Shown here: positions 1 to 11,219 of the stretch, in pieces
How the letters are laid out: every line of letters starts with the position of its first letter
Position numbering within the stretch: position 1 is the first letter of the stretch
Source of the DNA: Lytechinus pictus
Lineage: Eukaryota > Echinodermata > Echinoidea > Temnopleuroida > Toxopneustidae
Length of the DNA: 64,000 nt
Direction: 5' to 3'
Assembly: GCF_037042905.1 (NCBI RefSeq)
Contig: NC_087261.1
Location: 14,272,217 to 14,336,216 of the forward strand
Notes under the pieces: generated by a model
What the model was told of the DNA's origin: nothing
Databases searched by the model: none
What the model saw: the letters and a program-made list of their open reading frames with translations, nothing else
Position numbers and translations under genes: made by a program

Positions 1-1252
1 GGTTTCCAAGACATCTGAACACTGTGCAGTTATCCTGAGGCAGTTCACCGTGGCGATCGTAGTCTGTACTGGCGTCTCCACAGTAGCATTCGCTTTGGTA
101 TTGTATTCCTGCGTATGGCATGCTTAAAACAATGCACTGATCAATGCATTTGTTGACTGTGAAATCGTTTGCCCCAAGTATGCTTCGGCTAATAGAAACT
201 GGTAAAGCCCGATCGTCCGAGTTATCCATGAAGCATCCAATAAAACCTTCATCGTGTTCATCTGCAAATGATCAAAGAAGATTTGTAACTCATCAGTTTA
301 TCTTTTTTGTTTCTAGTCAATTCATCGTTTTTTTTTATTTGAGGGATTATATTTACTCCAATGCTGTAAAGATTTACACTCTAAATTCCAAGGATTTAAA
401 ATAAATCCAGATCGGCCGTGAATAGTGACCAGCCAAATATTAGATTTGTTTTAAACCTTGTAGATTTAAATATAAATCTAAAAGATTTGAACTTAGATAT
501 TTTGAGATTTGGAAGTTAACATTCGGTTGGTCACGTCATATGCACAGCCGATTTGGATTTATTTTGAATCCTAGGAATTTAGAGTGTACCGTTATAGTTA
601 TCATGGTTATAGATGAATGTTATAGATATAACACGAGTGATGATTGCTCAGGTAGTCAAATCAGAAAAGGGGACGCCGTGGTTTACTTGGGTCTATACAT
701 TACAATTTAAAAAAACTCTGGCTAGAAACTTATGATAATCAAAGTGACATTAAAGCTACAACTATTCCACGTTTATTGGTCGGGGTCTCGGGCACTTTTA
801 TCAAATGGTACAAAATCAATGTAACATAGGCTGAATTTTGCAAGAGAGTCCAATGGTTTGGCAATTCTAGACTTTCTCATAAGATTGTGCACCACTTGCA
901 ATATTTACTGTCAATTGCTAAACAGAATAAAACGACTTGGAATCTTTTTCTCTATTTGTCAAAGATTTCCTAAATTTAAATACATGTACAAACTCATTTT
1001 GACATGTTATTTTACCTGGGCACCCATAATAGGAGAATATATGCCCCCCCCCCCACACACACACACACACTTTCGCACGCGCCCACCCTAGTCATGCACT
1101 CACATCCTCAGAGAACGATCATCCTCCAATGTATTGCCGAATATGTAAGCGCATTTTTACTTACTAAATATCGTCTGGCCGTCTGTCAGTGATCCCTGAA
1201 TCCAAATAAAAAGAGCCCACAGCAAGAAACAATAAACATGGCCCATATCCAT
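1..1252 (-). CDS. WSC-domain membrane protein, copy A (5' part only)
   Basis: First two coding exons of the leftmost member of a four-gene tandem family; the rest lies left of the window. Exon 1 (1252-1165) starts MDMGHVYCFLLWALF and encodes a signal peptide ending near LTDGQTIF, with a GTAAGT donor in phase 1. Exon 2 (261 to edge) follows a TTTGCAG acceptor and encodes most of a WSC domain: FIGCFMDN, KCIDQC, YAGIQY, ECYCGD, then DNC and RCLGN at the edge. WSC domains are small disulfide-rich, probably carbohydrate-binding modules (yeast Wsc sensors, Kremen, polycystin-1). The signal exon is closest to that of copy C. The stalk, membrane and tail exons are not visible, so the topology is inferred from copies B-D. 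Function in the animal is unknown. Confidence 0.8.
377..586. mobile_element. 210-bp MITE with TA target duplication
   Basis: The ends are inverted copies of each other over about 40 bp (CACTCTAAATTCCAAGGATT at the left; the right end is its complement with a few changes). Both sides are flanked by TA. It has no coding capacity and sits in the first intron of copy A. TA duplication suggests mobilisation by a Tc1/mariner-type transposase. Confidence 0.75.
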
Positions 1253-1996
1253 TTTTTTACTGTCCCAGCACTTGAACTCAACAAATTTATGATTTCGTAA
1301 CATCCACCTCATGCAAAGAGCCAAAGGCACCACTTTCTTCAGTCCCGTCTACTTGTATCCTCGTTAATCAACCTGCTTTGCAAACGAGATGTTAGTTTCA
1401 GATAGAAACACAACTTAATTCTCTCTCATGCCCTAATACACACATGTCGTGTCTATTGAGTCTATTCAAATCCTTCGTGTTCACGTTATTTATTAGTTAA
1501 GTTTCGTAAACTACCCGTTGCTTTGTATCCCGTTTTTTAGATATTAAGCTCCATATACATCTGAGTCACATCGAGTCTTATAATTATCAACTATATGCAT
1601 GGACATCCAAATCCCGGTGTTTACTGCCAAAGTACTTTTAAACGGGTCTGCCGAATAAAGACACTGCACCGCTGATAAAGAGGAAGCACCTTTCCCTTTT
1701 CTCTATAATATCGTGAATTTCCTCATGGTAATAAATATTTATCATATTGTTAGATATCTATGTAAATAACGTATGTTTATTTTACACTGTTTGTTTTTTC
1801 GAATTCGGAATCGTTTTTTTTTTCATCTTCATGCCGATGGTTGTAACAAGAGTCATGTATGCGGAAAGAATTAAACTGTTCTAAATACATATATTTACAC
1901 ATATTAGCGGTGGGTTTTCGACTGTGCAAATTTTAATCGCATCTAACCAGATTCCTCGATTCAAAGGTAAACCTGTACAATAATACAATAATAGAA
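1253..1996. other. Upstream region of copy A, no gene seen
   Basis: Non-coding. Positions 1621-1690 match 10790-10860 upstream of copy B, including (minus strand) TTTAAAAGTAC followed by a GATA-like TTATCAGC. It may be part of a shared promoter, but the whole flank is duplicated, so similarity alone does not prove function. Confidence 0.35.
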
Positions 1997-2291
1997 ATGA
2001 ATAATAATGATGATGATGATGATGACGGTATATATTTACCCAGGGTAGCCACTTCAGTTCCGAAAACTGTTCTCCAAGCGGTTATTACCCCGGCTTTAGC
2101 TGGGCTGCCTTGGCTCTCAAGCAATCGCGGAAATTCTCCCTACAGAATACCCATTCAACTCACATTGGTTGGGTGCAGCACACTGTGGGTAAAATTTATT
2201 TTGCTGAAGGAAAACACGCCATGGCTTGGAATCGAACCCACGTCCCTCAGTTTGAAAAAAGAGTCATAACCACTTGACCACGACGCCCCCA
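1997..2291 (-). mobile_element. tRNA-derived SINE
   Basis: On the minus strand the head reads GTCGTGGTCAAGTGGTTATG (A-box-like), followed by GTGGGTTCGATTCC (B box). Next comes a conserved body (GCCATGGCGTGTTTTCCTTC, CTAAAGCCGGGGTAATAA) and a (CAT)n tail. The same family occurs in the opposite orientation near 44.0 kb. Confidence 0.8.
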
Positions 2292-2694
2292 CAATAATCA
2301 GGATACTTGTTTTCAACATTGGCGAAAAAACACTATTCTTTTCACAGAATCATATTTTAAAATTACTTGCTCATAATTGCTGTATCAGAAAATTATAAAG
2401 TGATCGGAAGAGAATATTATAATGGACTTTTTAAAAGCTTTCGATCGTGACTATGGTTTTATTATGTTTATTAGGTATGAAACCAATGACAAACATCCGT
2501 GTATACCAAGGCCATCCAAACAGTAATAATGATGACAATAATAATCCGCTTTTATAAAGTTGACACTTCGAAACAAAGTCATCTTTGATACTTTGGAAGA
2601 CATAATTTTTTACCACTCAATTCATTCAATTAAAATACTTTGCCAGTACACATGTTACAAATACAACATCTCCACTTGTTAGACCCCCTTACAA

Positions 2695-3345
2695 CGCTAT
2701 TACCATGCAGTTCTCGCTACGTCAACGAAAAATTGCCATGACGCAGTGGGAACTGCTACAGCGTACTGAGAGCGTAGCGAGAACTGTTATTGACGTGGCA
2801 TAGTCTGCACGTTCTCCGGAGACACATTTTCCGCGACGAGGATTTTGAACATGTCCAAAGTCCACGTAGCAGGATTACCGTCTAAACAGTGCGTAGTAAT
2901 GACGTAGTACAATGACCTACTGACAGCACCAACGACGCAGCATAGACGTGGTGTAGCGGAAAGACATAGCGACAACTCTGTCCATGTCTACTGCGCGTCC
3001 GCCACGCGTTGTCGCTACGTCCTTATTCAAAACCTAGGGCGCGGCGCCAACGTCTGTATACATCCGGCAGATTGCGCGACATTTTTGTACCTTATCTACT
3101 TGGACGTAGCGACGACTGTGTGTGTGGTGGCCGCGCAGTAGCATGTAGAATAGTGGACAGAGTTGTTGCCACGTTCTTGCCGTGTCTGCTACCTCGATGG
3201 AGCTGTTAGTAGGTCCTTACTGCGTCATTACCACGCGCTGATCAGACGGCGCCGACGCTACGTGGACTTTGGACATGTTCAAAAACAGATTTGTAGAATC
3301 CGATTCCTGCGTGTTCATAAAGTTTTCACCCTTCAATTGAAGGCT
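2695..3345. repeat. Foldback repeat, family shared with 5.07-5.59 kb
   Basis: The region has many short inverted repeats, for example GTTCTCGCTACG paired with CGTAGCGAGAAC around 2712-2782. The block ACATGTCCAAAGTCCACGTAG near 2850 recurs inverted near 3255. The sequence CCATGACGCAGTGGGAACT recurs at about 5110. No coding signal. Probably a non-autonomous DNA element with subterminal repeats. Confidence 0.55.
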
Positions 3346-3390
3346 TTGCGATAAACCTGGGGGTGTTTCACAGAGATTTAAGCGTGACTT

Positions 3391-3765
3391 AAGCCCAGCG
3401 CACACTATGTGATTTGTTGCGATCCGAATTTCAAAGAAATTGTAATAACCAATTGATATTAGCGATCAGAGCTCAGAATAGTGGTAGGACTAAGGAAATC
3501 AAAGTTCAGTTCCAGCCTCTCTGTAGGAATAAAAGTAAATTCAAATCCAAATCGCAATGACGTCATCATCGGCTGCGACTTGAAGCCGATTTGGAATTTA
3601 CTCCGAACATAGGGCTTGCCGCAAAGCAAAATTATGATTTTTTATATTCCGAAAATTACACCGAACTTCAAATGAAATCATTTTACTTGAAACTTTCGCA
3701 TTTAATTCAAAATGTGATTTATAAAAAAATCGCGTCGCATCGGATCGCAGAGTGCGCTGGGCTTT
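3391..3765. mobile_element. Nested MITE 1
   Basis: Termini are AAGCCCAGCGCACACT at the left and AGAGTGCGCTGGGCTT at the right, with subterminal TTGCGATCCGA paired with TCGGATCGCA. Inserted near the left end of the outer element. Confidence 0.7.
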
Positions 3766-3916
3766 AGAGTCGCACTTAAATACCCAGTTGCGAACGGTAG
3801 AGAAGACAGCACCACATTGGTCAGATTATGCGCACGGGATGTGCCCTATCAAGGATTCATCAATCAGATTGCGCGTTCCATATCATGCACGCGTCGGCAT
3901 TTAAGTGCGACTCTAA
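3764..3916. mobile_element. Nested MITE 2
   Basis: The unit is bounded by TTAGAGTCGCACTTAAAT and ATTTAAGTGCGACTCTAA, an exact 18-bp inverted repeat. Confidence 0.65.
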
Positions 3917-4135
3917 CGGGGTGTTGCAAGAAAATATTTGCAATCAATTGCAAATATTCTGTTGCAATTTTACAATAAATAGGTCAATTTAAGCTGTAGC
4001 AATTCAGATTACCCTCCTTCTTTCAAGGAGCAGAATAGCAATCAATCATGAATTTGCGATTAATTGCAAGACATATAATTGATTTTGGGACAAAAAATAG
4101 ATTTGCTATTGATCGCAAGTTTCTTGCAACACCTC
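3917..4135. mobile_element. Nested MITE 3
   Basis: Left end GGGGTGTTGCAAGAAAATAT and right end TTTCTTGCAACACCTC are inverted copies. The interior is built of TTGCAAT/ATTGCAA words, so it folds extensively. Confidence 0.6.
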
Positions 4136-4420
4136 ATAAGTCATACTTAAATCTTTGTGAAACACCCCCAGCAGGTGGGTGTATAATAAATATGTTCATA
4201 ACATTACGCACGACTTTACGAACGTCTGGAACGTGTTCTTGGATGCTAAGTCAGCTACACAGGATATTCTAGCAAAGAAAAGGTAACAAGTGAGTCGTGC
4301 GTAATGTCATTCGTAACTTTACGAACAGCTTTGTGACACACACACAGATCAGAGATGTGGGACTGTACCCCTACGAATACAGCTCACATATTAAATGCTA
4401 GAAATTTAGAGCGCCTGAAA

Positions 4421-4545
4421 ATCACATCTTCAGAAACTGTACTGCTAGCCAGGTGTGCTTGCATATTCATCCAGGGCTATGATGAATAAATAAGAACACC
4501 TGATCTAGCAAAAAAGAAAAAATATTTCTGAAGATGTGAGTTAAG
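4421..4545. repeat. Long imperfect hairpin
   Basis: Nested complementary arms: ACATCTTCAGAAA with TTTCTGAAGATGT, then GCTAGCCAGGTGT with ACACCTGATCTAGC, then ATTCATC with GATGAAT at the loop. Likely a MITE remnant. Confidence 0.5.
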
Positions 4546-5064
4546 CTCATGTATTATAAATCTATTGGTATTAGTATTTCATTAAGATAACGAATGAATA
4601 AATGAAAGGAATCCTAGATCTGCTTATTTTCATTTTCATATAAACGTTTATTTTCTTTTATTCCACAAGTTGTTCATTTCTGCTAACATAAATGCATACG
4701 AAATCAATTTGCCATGAAAAAATGAATATCTTAATCATCCAATATCGATAAATTGGAATACAATTCACTTCGTTTTTCTATATACATGTATAGAAAACCA
4801 GTAAATATTACAGAACCTGAGACAAAAAAACCCGCTCGCAATAAAAGTATTTTACCTAATTTACTGCATTAGGCGATTTTTAAATCATACTTTGGAATTT
4901 CAACTCATGAAGGACATTTGATTATACATTTCCATGTTTTTAACCCTCAGTACATCGCTGATCAAAAATCCTATTTTGATAAAGTTTTTTTTTTTTTTTA
5001 CTGTTTATCTGTTTGTGTACTGAATTTTACTCTGTAAAAATTCATGTCATTCAGCCTTTACACC

Positions 5065-5589
5065 AATGCTACGTCCATGCAGTTCTCTCTACGTCAACTA
5101 AAAATGGCCATGACGCAGTGGGAACTTCTACAGCGTACTGAGAGTGTAGTGAGAACTACTATTGACGTGGCATAGAGTGTGGACTTTGGACATGTTCAAA
5201 GTCCACGTGGCGGAAAATTGGTCTCCAGAGATCATGCGGACTCAGCTACGTAAACAACAGTTCTCGCTATACGCTCTCATTACACTGTAGCAGTTCCCAA
5301 TGCGTCATGGCTAGTTTTCTTTGACGCGGCGAGAAATGCATGGACGTAGCGTTGGTGTAATCAGTTGGCGCTACGTCCAAATAGACGAGACAAAGCAAGT
5401 CGCGCAATCTGCTGGTTGTAGTCGGAACGTAGCGTGAACCGTTTCGACGCAGCATGGACCGACTCTGTGCGCACAATAAACTTAGTGGGAACACCGGAAA
5501 CGCAACAATGACGTGGCGCGGACGTGGCACGCGCGTGAAAATTTTACATCTTTTGAGTAAATCAAACGAAGTTGCCGCCACGTCCTATG
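5065..5589. repeat. Foldback repeat, second copy of the 2.7-kb family
   Basis: It shares CCATGCAGTTCTC, CATGACGCAGTGGGAACT and GACTTTGGACATGTTCAAAG blocks with 2.69-3.34 kb and is internally palindromic. A 104-codon open frame on the minus strand here has no recognisable domain and is treated as chance. Confidence 0.5.
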
Positions 5590-6299
5590 GTTCCTTTCGA
5601 ACTTGAAGACCGTAGGCGGGAACTTCATCTGGTGAAAAGGGGATTATACCCTCACAATGAAAACGATATTTAAATTTGAACTTTAACATAAAAGAACCAG
5701 AAGTGTCAATCCTACCGTATCTTTCCCGCACGATGACAAAGATATTTGAACTTGAACATTAAAGAAGAAGCTCTCCTTGCACCCGCATGCAGGTGCGGAT
5801 CCAGGGCCCCCCCCCCCTCCTTTGAGAAGCAAAATTAACATTTGTAATGTAAAAATGCCATTAAGACCGAGATGTGCCACCTCTTTTTAAATTGAAAACC
5901 CTTTTTTTTTTTGCTTTCCAAATTGTTTAGGGTACGAAATATCCTTAATTTGGGGTTTTTTGGGGGGGAGGCTTGTCAAAATTTTCCTTCGAAAAATTCC
6001 CCCCCCCCCCTTTGGAAAATCCTGGATCCGCCCCTACCCGCATGATGTTGAACGTATTTGAACTCCAATATGAAAAACATCGCTCTCGGAGAAATGGAAG
6101 TTCGCACCGGTTTCGGGTTACCCATATCCTTGCAATCCTACCATTCTCACCTCCCCTGTATACCCCTACTATCATCTATCTTTGAACTTCAACTTGAACA
6201 TTCAAGAATTGGAAGTTCGCGCAGGTGCTCGTGTTAACCAACTATCCGTTTCCACTCTCCCTGTACCCGCAAGATGATTAAGATTGAGAAATATCGCTC
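5590..6299 (-). repeat. Degenerate tandem repeat 3' of copy B
   Basis: Diverged ~115-bp units in the 3' flank of copy B. Each holds words like AGAACTGGAAGTTCGCGCAGG, TACCCGCA.GATGA and TTTGAACTTGAAC (plus strand). The unit nearest the gene includes the stop-codon end of its last exon. The same family follows copies C and D. Also inside: two C-rich tracts, each next to GCGGATCCAGG-type words. Confidence 0.55.
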
Positions 6300-6522
6300 T
6301 TAAAGAACTGGAACCTCGTACAGGTACTCGTCATTAATCGTTACTTGATGGATGATCTGATGCTGTTTCACTACTTTTTGGTTCTCATAAGAACCATCCT
6401 CGACCTTTGACACGGAACCAGTTCCCAAAGACGCATACGCAGGTGCTAGACTACTGGTCGTTGGTTCGAGATCCATGTAAGGCTTGTCTGGCGGTACCAC
6501 GTTGGTTTGAGATGATACCCTC
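6300..6522 (-). CDS. Copy B last exon, ITAM-like cytoplasmic tail
   Basis: This 223-bp exon follows the acceptor TTCTTTCAG and ends at TAA. Visible Tyr motifs are YMDL, YASL, YENQ and YEVP. The sequence VSKVEDGSYENQ is identical to copy C, while the YASL segment has diverged yet keeps Tyr, Leu and the 10-residue spacing. Confidence 0.85.
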
Positions 6523-9500
6523 CTGAAAGAATATCATAACAACACACATAGAGATAAGTGGTGTGATTGGCTAAAACTTTCGAGGGACACAACATGTTAT
6601 GTGAAATATTTTGCCATTTCTCCAGTATACTGAAAATCTAATTTTGATCCGATTTCGATGTGAATAGTGCTGATGATACTGGAAATAAAAGGTTTCGTCC
6701 ACTTTTTTCTTTGGTGGCCCTTTGGCATGAATAATGAAATAATGGCAAATATAAATAAACGTCTTGCTACAGCGGAACAATATACTGCAATTGCAGTGAC
6801 GTAATAAATAGGACTTGGATGCGATGTATTGATTTTAAATGAATGCAAAATTAAGGACCGTGTGAATACCGCTTTTTGTAATTGACGATAGCGATGACTC
6901 CGATGATAAGTATCGCGATAGTCGCTCCTCCACCACCAAGGCCAGCATACAAAGCTAGATGATACAGATAAACAAAAAATAGAGATTATTCCATTGATTA
7001 GATTTTATTAATCTGACTTCTTAATTTAATTCATCAGTTTCAAATTACGACACGTATTCGTATTACCTGTAGGCTTCAAATTTATCAGCCTTCCTTGAAA
7101 TATTTTCACTGTTCATGTTAAGAAGGGTTCGGTTATGCGTGTGACCACTCTGACATTTCAGAAGAAGTTTGAAAGTTTAAAAACAATCGAATGGATGGTG
7201 CCAAAGAGTGTTGCTATATTAGAAACGCCCATCACTGCATTCATTCTGTGTGACCATAATGTTTCTCAAAGGATGCCTTTTCGGTATATTTTTGTTCCAT
7301 TTCAGCCAAAAATTAAAACCCTTTTTCTACTTTAGTCCCTACACTTGATAGTCATCCTGTGCAGGGATGAGTCACCGTGAGTGGATCCTGGTTTTCATAC
7401 TTGAAAATATTTCACTTTTTTATCCCAAAAAAATACTTGAAAGTAGTTTTATCATTTTTTCCTCGTTTTTCTTCAGGTTCTCCTCACTTGCTTTTAAAAA
7501 CTTCCTCTGTTATATAAAGTGCATTTCAGTGGCGTAATGACCCTCAGCAATAAGGGACCAGACCTAGCGTTAAAATGTGGTGGAAGTAGTCGATGGCCCC
7601 CGATGTACATCTGTAGGCTTCTGGTTCATATTGTGCCTATTTGATACACATGCCGTTTTTTGGCATCAAGAATGGCTTGAAATATTTGATTTTTATAACT
7701 TTTCTGTTGCTCTTTCAAAAATGAAGAAGAGCACAAATATACCTATATTCTTATCAAAAACCTGTTGGCCTATGCTTTCTTAGGCGTCTGTTTATCTCTA
7801 TCATTATTACTTTTTGTTGCCATAGTTTCACAGGAATCATAGGCGTTTTCATGGTGGTTGAGCCAAATGTCGTTGGAAATAGTTCTGTGGAAGTTAATTC
7901 GATGCTGTTATTACTTTTACTAAAAGAAAATAGATATAGATATAGATATAGATATAGTATTCGTGTAGAAATTAGCCAAAACTATCAGTATTAACCGAAT
8001 CAGATTTTTGAGCACCTATAATACATGATATACTTGTATAAAGGCGTATTAGCTATTCTTGCCTGTGGATCAAGGTAAATGATGAAGTTTTAGATCAAAG
8101 TAATTTCTTAAAAGGGATATTTTTTTTTTTGTAACTTGGGGACTTTTAGGTTCAATGTTATTATTTATATGTCCATTAATCATGTTGGCGATAATCTTCT
8201 GCTGCTGTCTGACAACACTATTTCTTCATCTTTATTAGATTCGTTACCTGTTGAATATGTATTTGATGTCCTTCGGGTAATAGATGAGTCAGATGCCCTA
8301 GATGATAGCTCTGTAGTAGTTGTTTGTGATGACATTGTCACTGTTACTGAAAAGACACCATGATCATAAATGTGGGCATTTATAGCATACAATCTACCTT
8401 TAGGCCTATAAAACATTTTTTGTGTTATTGCTCTTTTACTCTATGTATCAAGGGAGACAGGATATATGCAAAGCGAATGACTGAACAATGAATATAATTA
8501 AGTAACATTTTAGAATGAAAAAAATAGATATATGTCATTCTGATACCCAGAAATTGTATGAACGGATAAGTTGTATACAAACTAAAATTGGAAAGTGCCA
8601 GATACATGTACAATGTGGATTATAGTCATTATAATGATGATGAGAAAGATAGTAATAATTATAATATTTATAATTACAATAATGATATTAATATTAATCA
8701 TTACAATACACAGTAAAAACTTTTTTTTAATATCTGCATAACGCTGTTTAGTATATGAAAATTACAGTAGTTGTTTAGCAGTTTCAATAGCCACGCTAAA
8801 TATTTTTGGAGAAGTATTAACAGGATGTTCAGGGATAATTCATTGCTCTTATGTCCAAGTTTCATAAACTCGATCCATAAACTTTGTAAGTTATGATGAC
8901 AATTCCACAAATAACCCCAACGTGGCCTAAGTTCCTTGACACTAAGTGACTTTCGACCTCGGTCATGTGACCCTAAACCAAGGCAGAATCTTCAGAGATT
9001 CACCATTACCCTATTGTCTAAGTTCCATGAACTAGGCCCATATACTTCCTATAAAGTCACGATGACATTTCAAAAACGTGGCCTTGGTTAAGATTTCAAT
9101 GTTGACGTCGCCGCCGTCGGAAAAGCGGCGCCTATAGCCTCGCTAAGCCATGCAGACGAGACAATCATATAATTATTAATGATAATAATTACAATAATAA
9201 CATTAATGACCGTGTTTTAATCAGCAAAACAAGAGCAATTTTCCAAATGAGTACACTGCAAATTTTGAATGTTTCATATCTTATATAACGCTGATGTGAT
9301 ATACAGTATATGGACCTAATGGTGGTTGTTGAAACAACTACTGTGATGCTTAAGAGTAAACAGAATTCTATATATATATATAAAAATAATAATAATAAAC
9401 AAACAAATAAATAAATAAACAGTGTTTTTCCTGTTTTTGGCTAACTTACTATTGTAGACAAGAAGCGCACCGATACCCCCACAATATTGGTTCTGGTTTC

Positions 9501-10415
9501 CAGGACATGCGAACACTCTGCAGTCATCCAGAGGCAGTTCACCTTGGCGATCGTAGTCTGTACTGGCGTCCCCACAGTAGCATTCGTCTTGGTACTGCAC
9601 TCCGGCATATACCATGCTCAAAGCAATGCATTGATCAATGCATTTTTCGACTGTGAAATCGCTTGATCTAAGCACGGTCTGAATAATACGAACTGGTAAA
9701 GCCCGATCTCCCTCGTTATCCCTAAAGCATCCAATAAAGCATTCATCTGCAAATGGTCAATGAAGATTTGTAACTCATCGGTTTATTTTGTTTGTAGTCG
9801 ATTCATCGTTTTTGCGACATTTTGCATGTTTTGGGGGTAACTCCAATGCTATCAAAACTGACTGTTATCATGGTTATAGATGGATATTATAGAAATAATA
9901 CGAGTGATGATTGGTAGGTAGTCAGAGCTGAAAAGGATGACTATAGGTTTACTTTTGGACAGAATGTTTTTACCAAATGGTAGCCTACGATAGGAGGCAA
10001 CATAGGCTGAATTTGCAAGAATGTTTGATGGTCCAACAATTTAGGGCCTGGGGTCTTGTAAGATTGTAACATACTGTAACATATTTACTGGTGCCAAATA
10101 TAAAGTATGACTAGAGTTCCTATTCTCATTTGTTTCTAAACCGTTTGAATGGTTATTATCTGGACACCCATTACATTAAAACAAAAGGGGAATATATGCG
10201 CGCCCCCCCCCCCACACGCACCCCCACCCCACCACTCGCACACACTCTCTCTACACGCGATATAGTCCGTGAACGATCACTCGATTGTCGACTACGGATC
10301 GTCGTGAGCATGGTGAGCAGTGTTACTTACCTTCCGTTTGGCCTTCCACAAGTGACGTCTGAATCAAAATCCAAAGAACCCATAGAAAGGAACGATAAGC
10401 ATGGCTCGTTTCCAT
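6300..10415 (-). CDS. WSC-domain, ITAM-like tail membrane protein, copy B
   Basis: Predicted exons: 10415-10331 (signal peptide, METSHAYRSFLWVLWIL), 9746-9450 (WSC), 8346-8248 (Ser/Thr stalk), 6954-6870 (membrane helix) and 6522-6300 (tail). All are joined in phase with GT/AG sites, giving 262 aa. The WSC domain (about residues 30-126) has eight cysteines: FIGCFRDN, KCIDQC, ECYCGD, DDC, ACPGN, YCGG. The helix (161-188) begins LYAGLGGGGATIAILIIGV and ends in YKKR. The tail carries Y204 (DKPYMDLEP) and Y218 (PAYASLG), spaced YxxL-x10-YxxL, then Y234 (SYENQ) and Y257 (YEVP). Unlike C and D, the second stalk exon is decayed at 7850-7926. Because that exon is symmetric (phase 1-1), skipping it keeps the frame. 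The role as a surface receptor is inferred, and the ligand is unknown. Confidence 0.8.
7850..7926 (-). pseudogene. Decayed second stalk exon of copy B
   Basis: Clearly homologous to the 105-bp exon 19302-19406 of copy C and to 31253-31357 of copy D. Relative to C, one base is lost (ACACCATCTCAATTAA against ACAGCATCGAATTAA), shifting the frame. The 3' part with the GT donor is deleted. The acceptor dinucleotide remains. It is probably skipped in the mRNA. Confidence 0.75.
7927..7956. repeat. Hexanucleotide microsatellite (ATAGAT)n
   Basis: About five copies of a 6-bp GATATA-type unit directly upstream (minus sense) of the decayed exon. Confidence 0.85.
8830..9145 (-). repeat. Dispersed repeat, same family as 19.6-20.45 kb
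   Basis: It shares GGCGCC..CTTTTCCGACGG.GGCG, AAATGTCATCGTGACTT-type words and the CATGACC.AGGTC phrase with the longer plus-strand copy. Non-coding; lies in an intron of copy B. Confidence 0.6.
9450..9746 (-). CDS. Copy B WSC-domain exon
   Basis: 297 bp, phase 1-1, acceptor TTTGCAG and donor GTAAGT. It encodes one entire WSC module with eight Cys, beginning ECFIGCFRDNEGDRALPV and ending GGIGALLVYN. The exon has the same length in B, C and D. Confidence 0.9.
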
Positions 10416-11134
10416 AATCTAAACTTTTTTTACCGTCTCAGCGCATAAACTCCACAAATTTCTGATTTCTTAACATCCACCTCATGCGAAGAGCCAAAGG
10501 CATCCCTTTCTTCAGTCCCGTCTATTAGTATCCTCGTTAATCAACCTGCTTTGCAAACCAGGTTGTTTCAGATAAAAACACAAGTTTGCCGAAAAAATGC
10601 ATACCCATCAAAATCTATTGCGTTCGAATTTCTCGTGTTCTTTTTGCGTATCACTTTCTTCCACTAATATATTAACTGATGTTTTCTATTATGTTATTAT
10701 GTAATAGATTCATGTACATCTATTCACATCGATGCTTGTTGATGCTATTAGCAGACCAGGATATCCATGAATATCCAAGGGCCGGCACATGCTGTCAAAG
10801 TACTTTTAAACTGGTCTGCCGAATAAAGACACTCCGCCGCTGATAACAAGGAAACACCTATCCTTTCTTTTCGATATCATCATGAATTTCTTCATGGTAA
10901 TAAATGTTTGTCATATTTTTAGATATCAATGTCAATAAGATATTGTTTATGTATATTGTTTATTCTACACTGTTTTTACCTCGCATTTTGAACTGTTCTT
11001 TTTCATCTTTACATAGACCGACTAATGCAGCAAGAGTCATGTATGCGGAAAGAAACAAAAGGGTCTAAATACATACACCTTTATTTACAAACCAGTTACC
11101 ACAATAATAATTATATATTCTGTATAATTACAGT

Positions 11135-11161
11135 GTTTCTAATCACACACACAAACACACC

Positions 11162-11214
<53 letters not shown>
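11135..11214. repeat. (CA)n(TA)n microsatellite
   Basis: A CA run passes directly into an AT run of about 40 bp. Confidence 0.9.
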
Positions 11215-11217
<3 letters not shown>

Positions 11218-11219
11218 GA

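Larger units (their letters stand above)
3357..4171. mobile_element. Outer MITE of a nested transposon cluster
   Basis: The terminal inverted repeats match over about 34 bp: CTGGGGGTGTTTCACAGAGA at the left, with its complement ending at 4171. The interior is occupied by three further inverted-repeat units (3391-3765, 3764-3916, 3917-4135). Confidence 0.7.

Noticed and set aside
858-1192. Frames encoding Pro/Thr/His repeats
   Set aside because: Translation of a poly-C plus CA microsatellite in an intron of copy A.
5267-5581. 104-codon minus-strand frame
   Set aside because: Lies wholly in a foldback repeat and has no recognisable motif.
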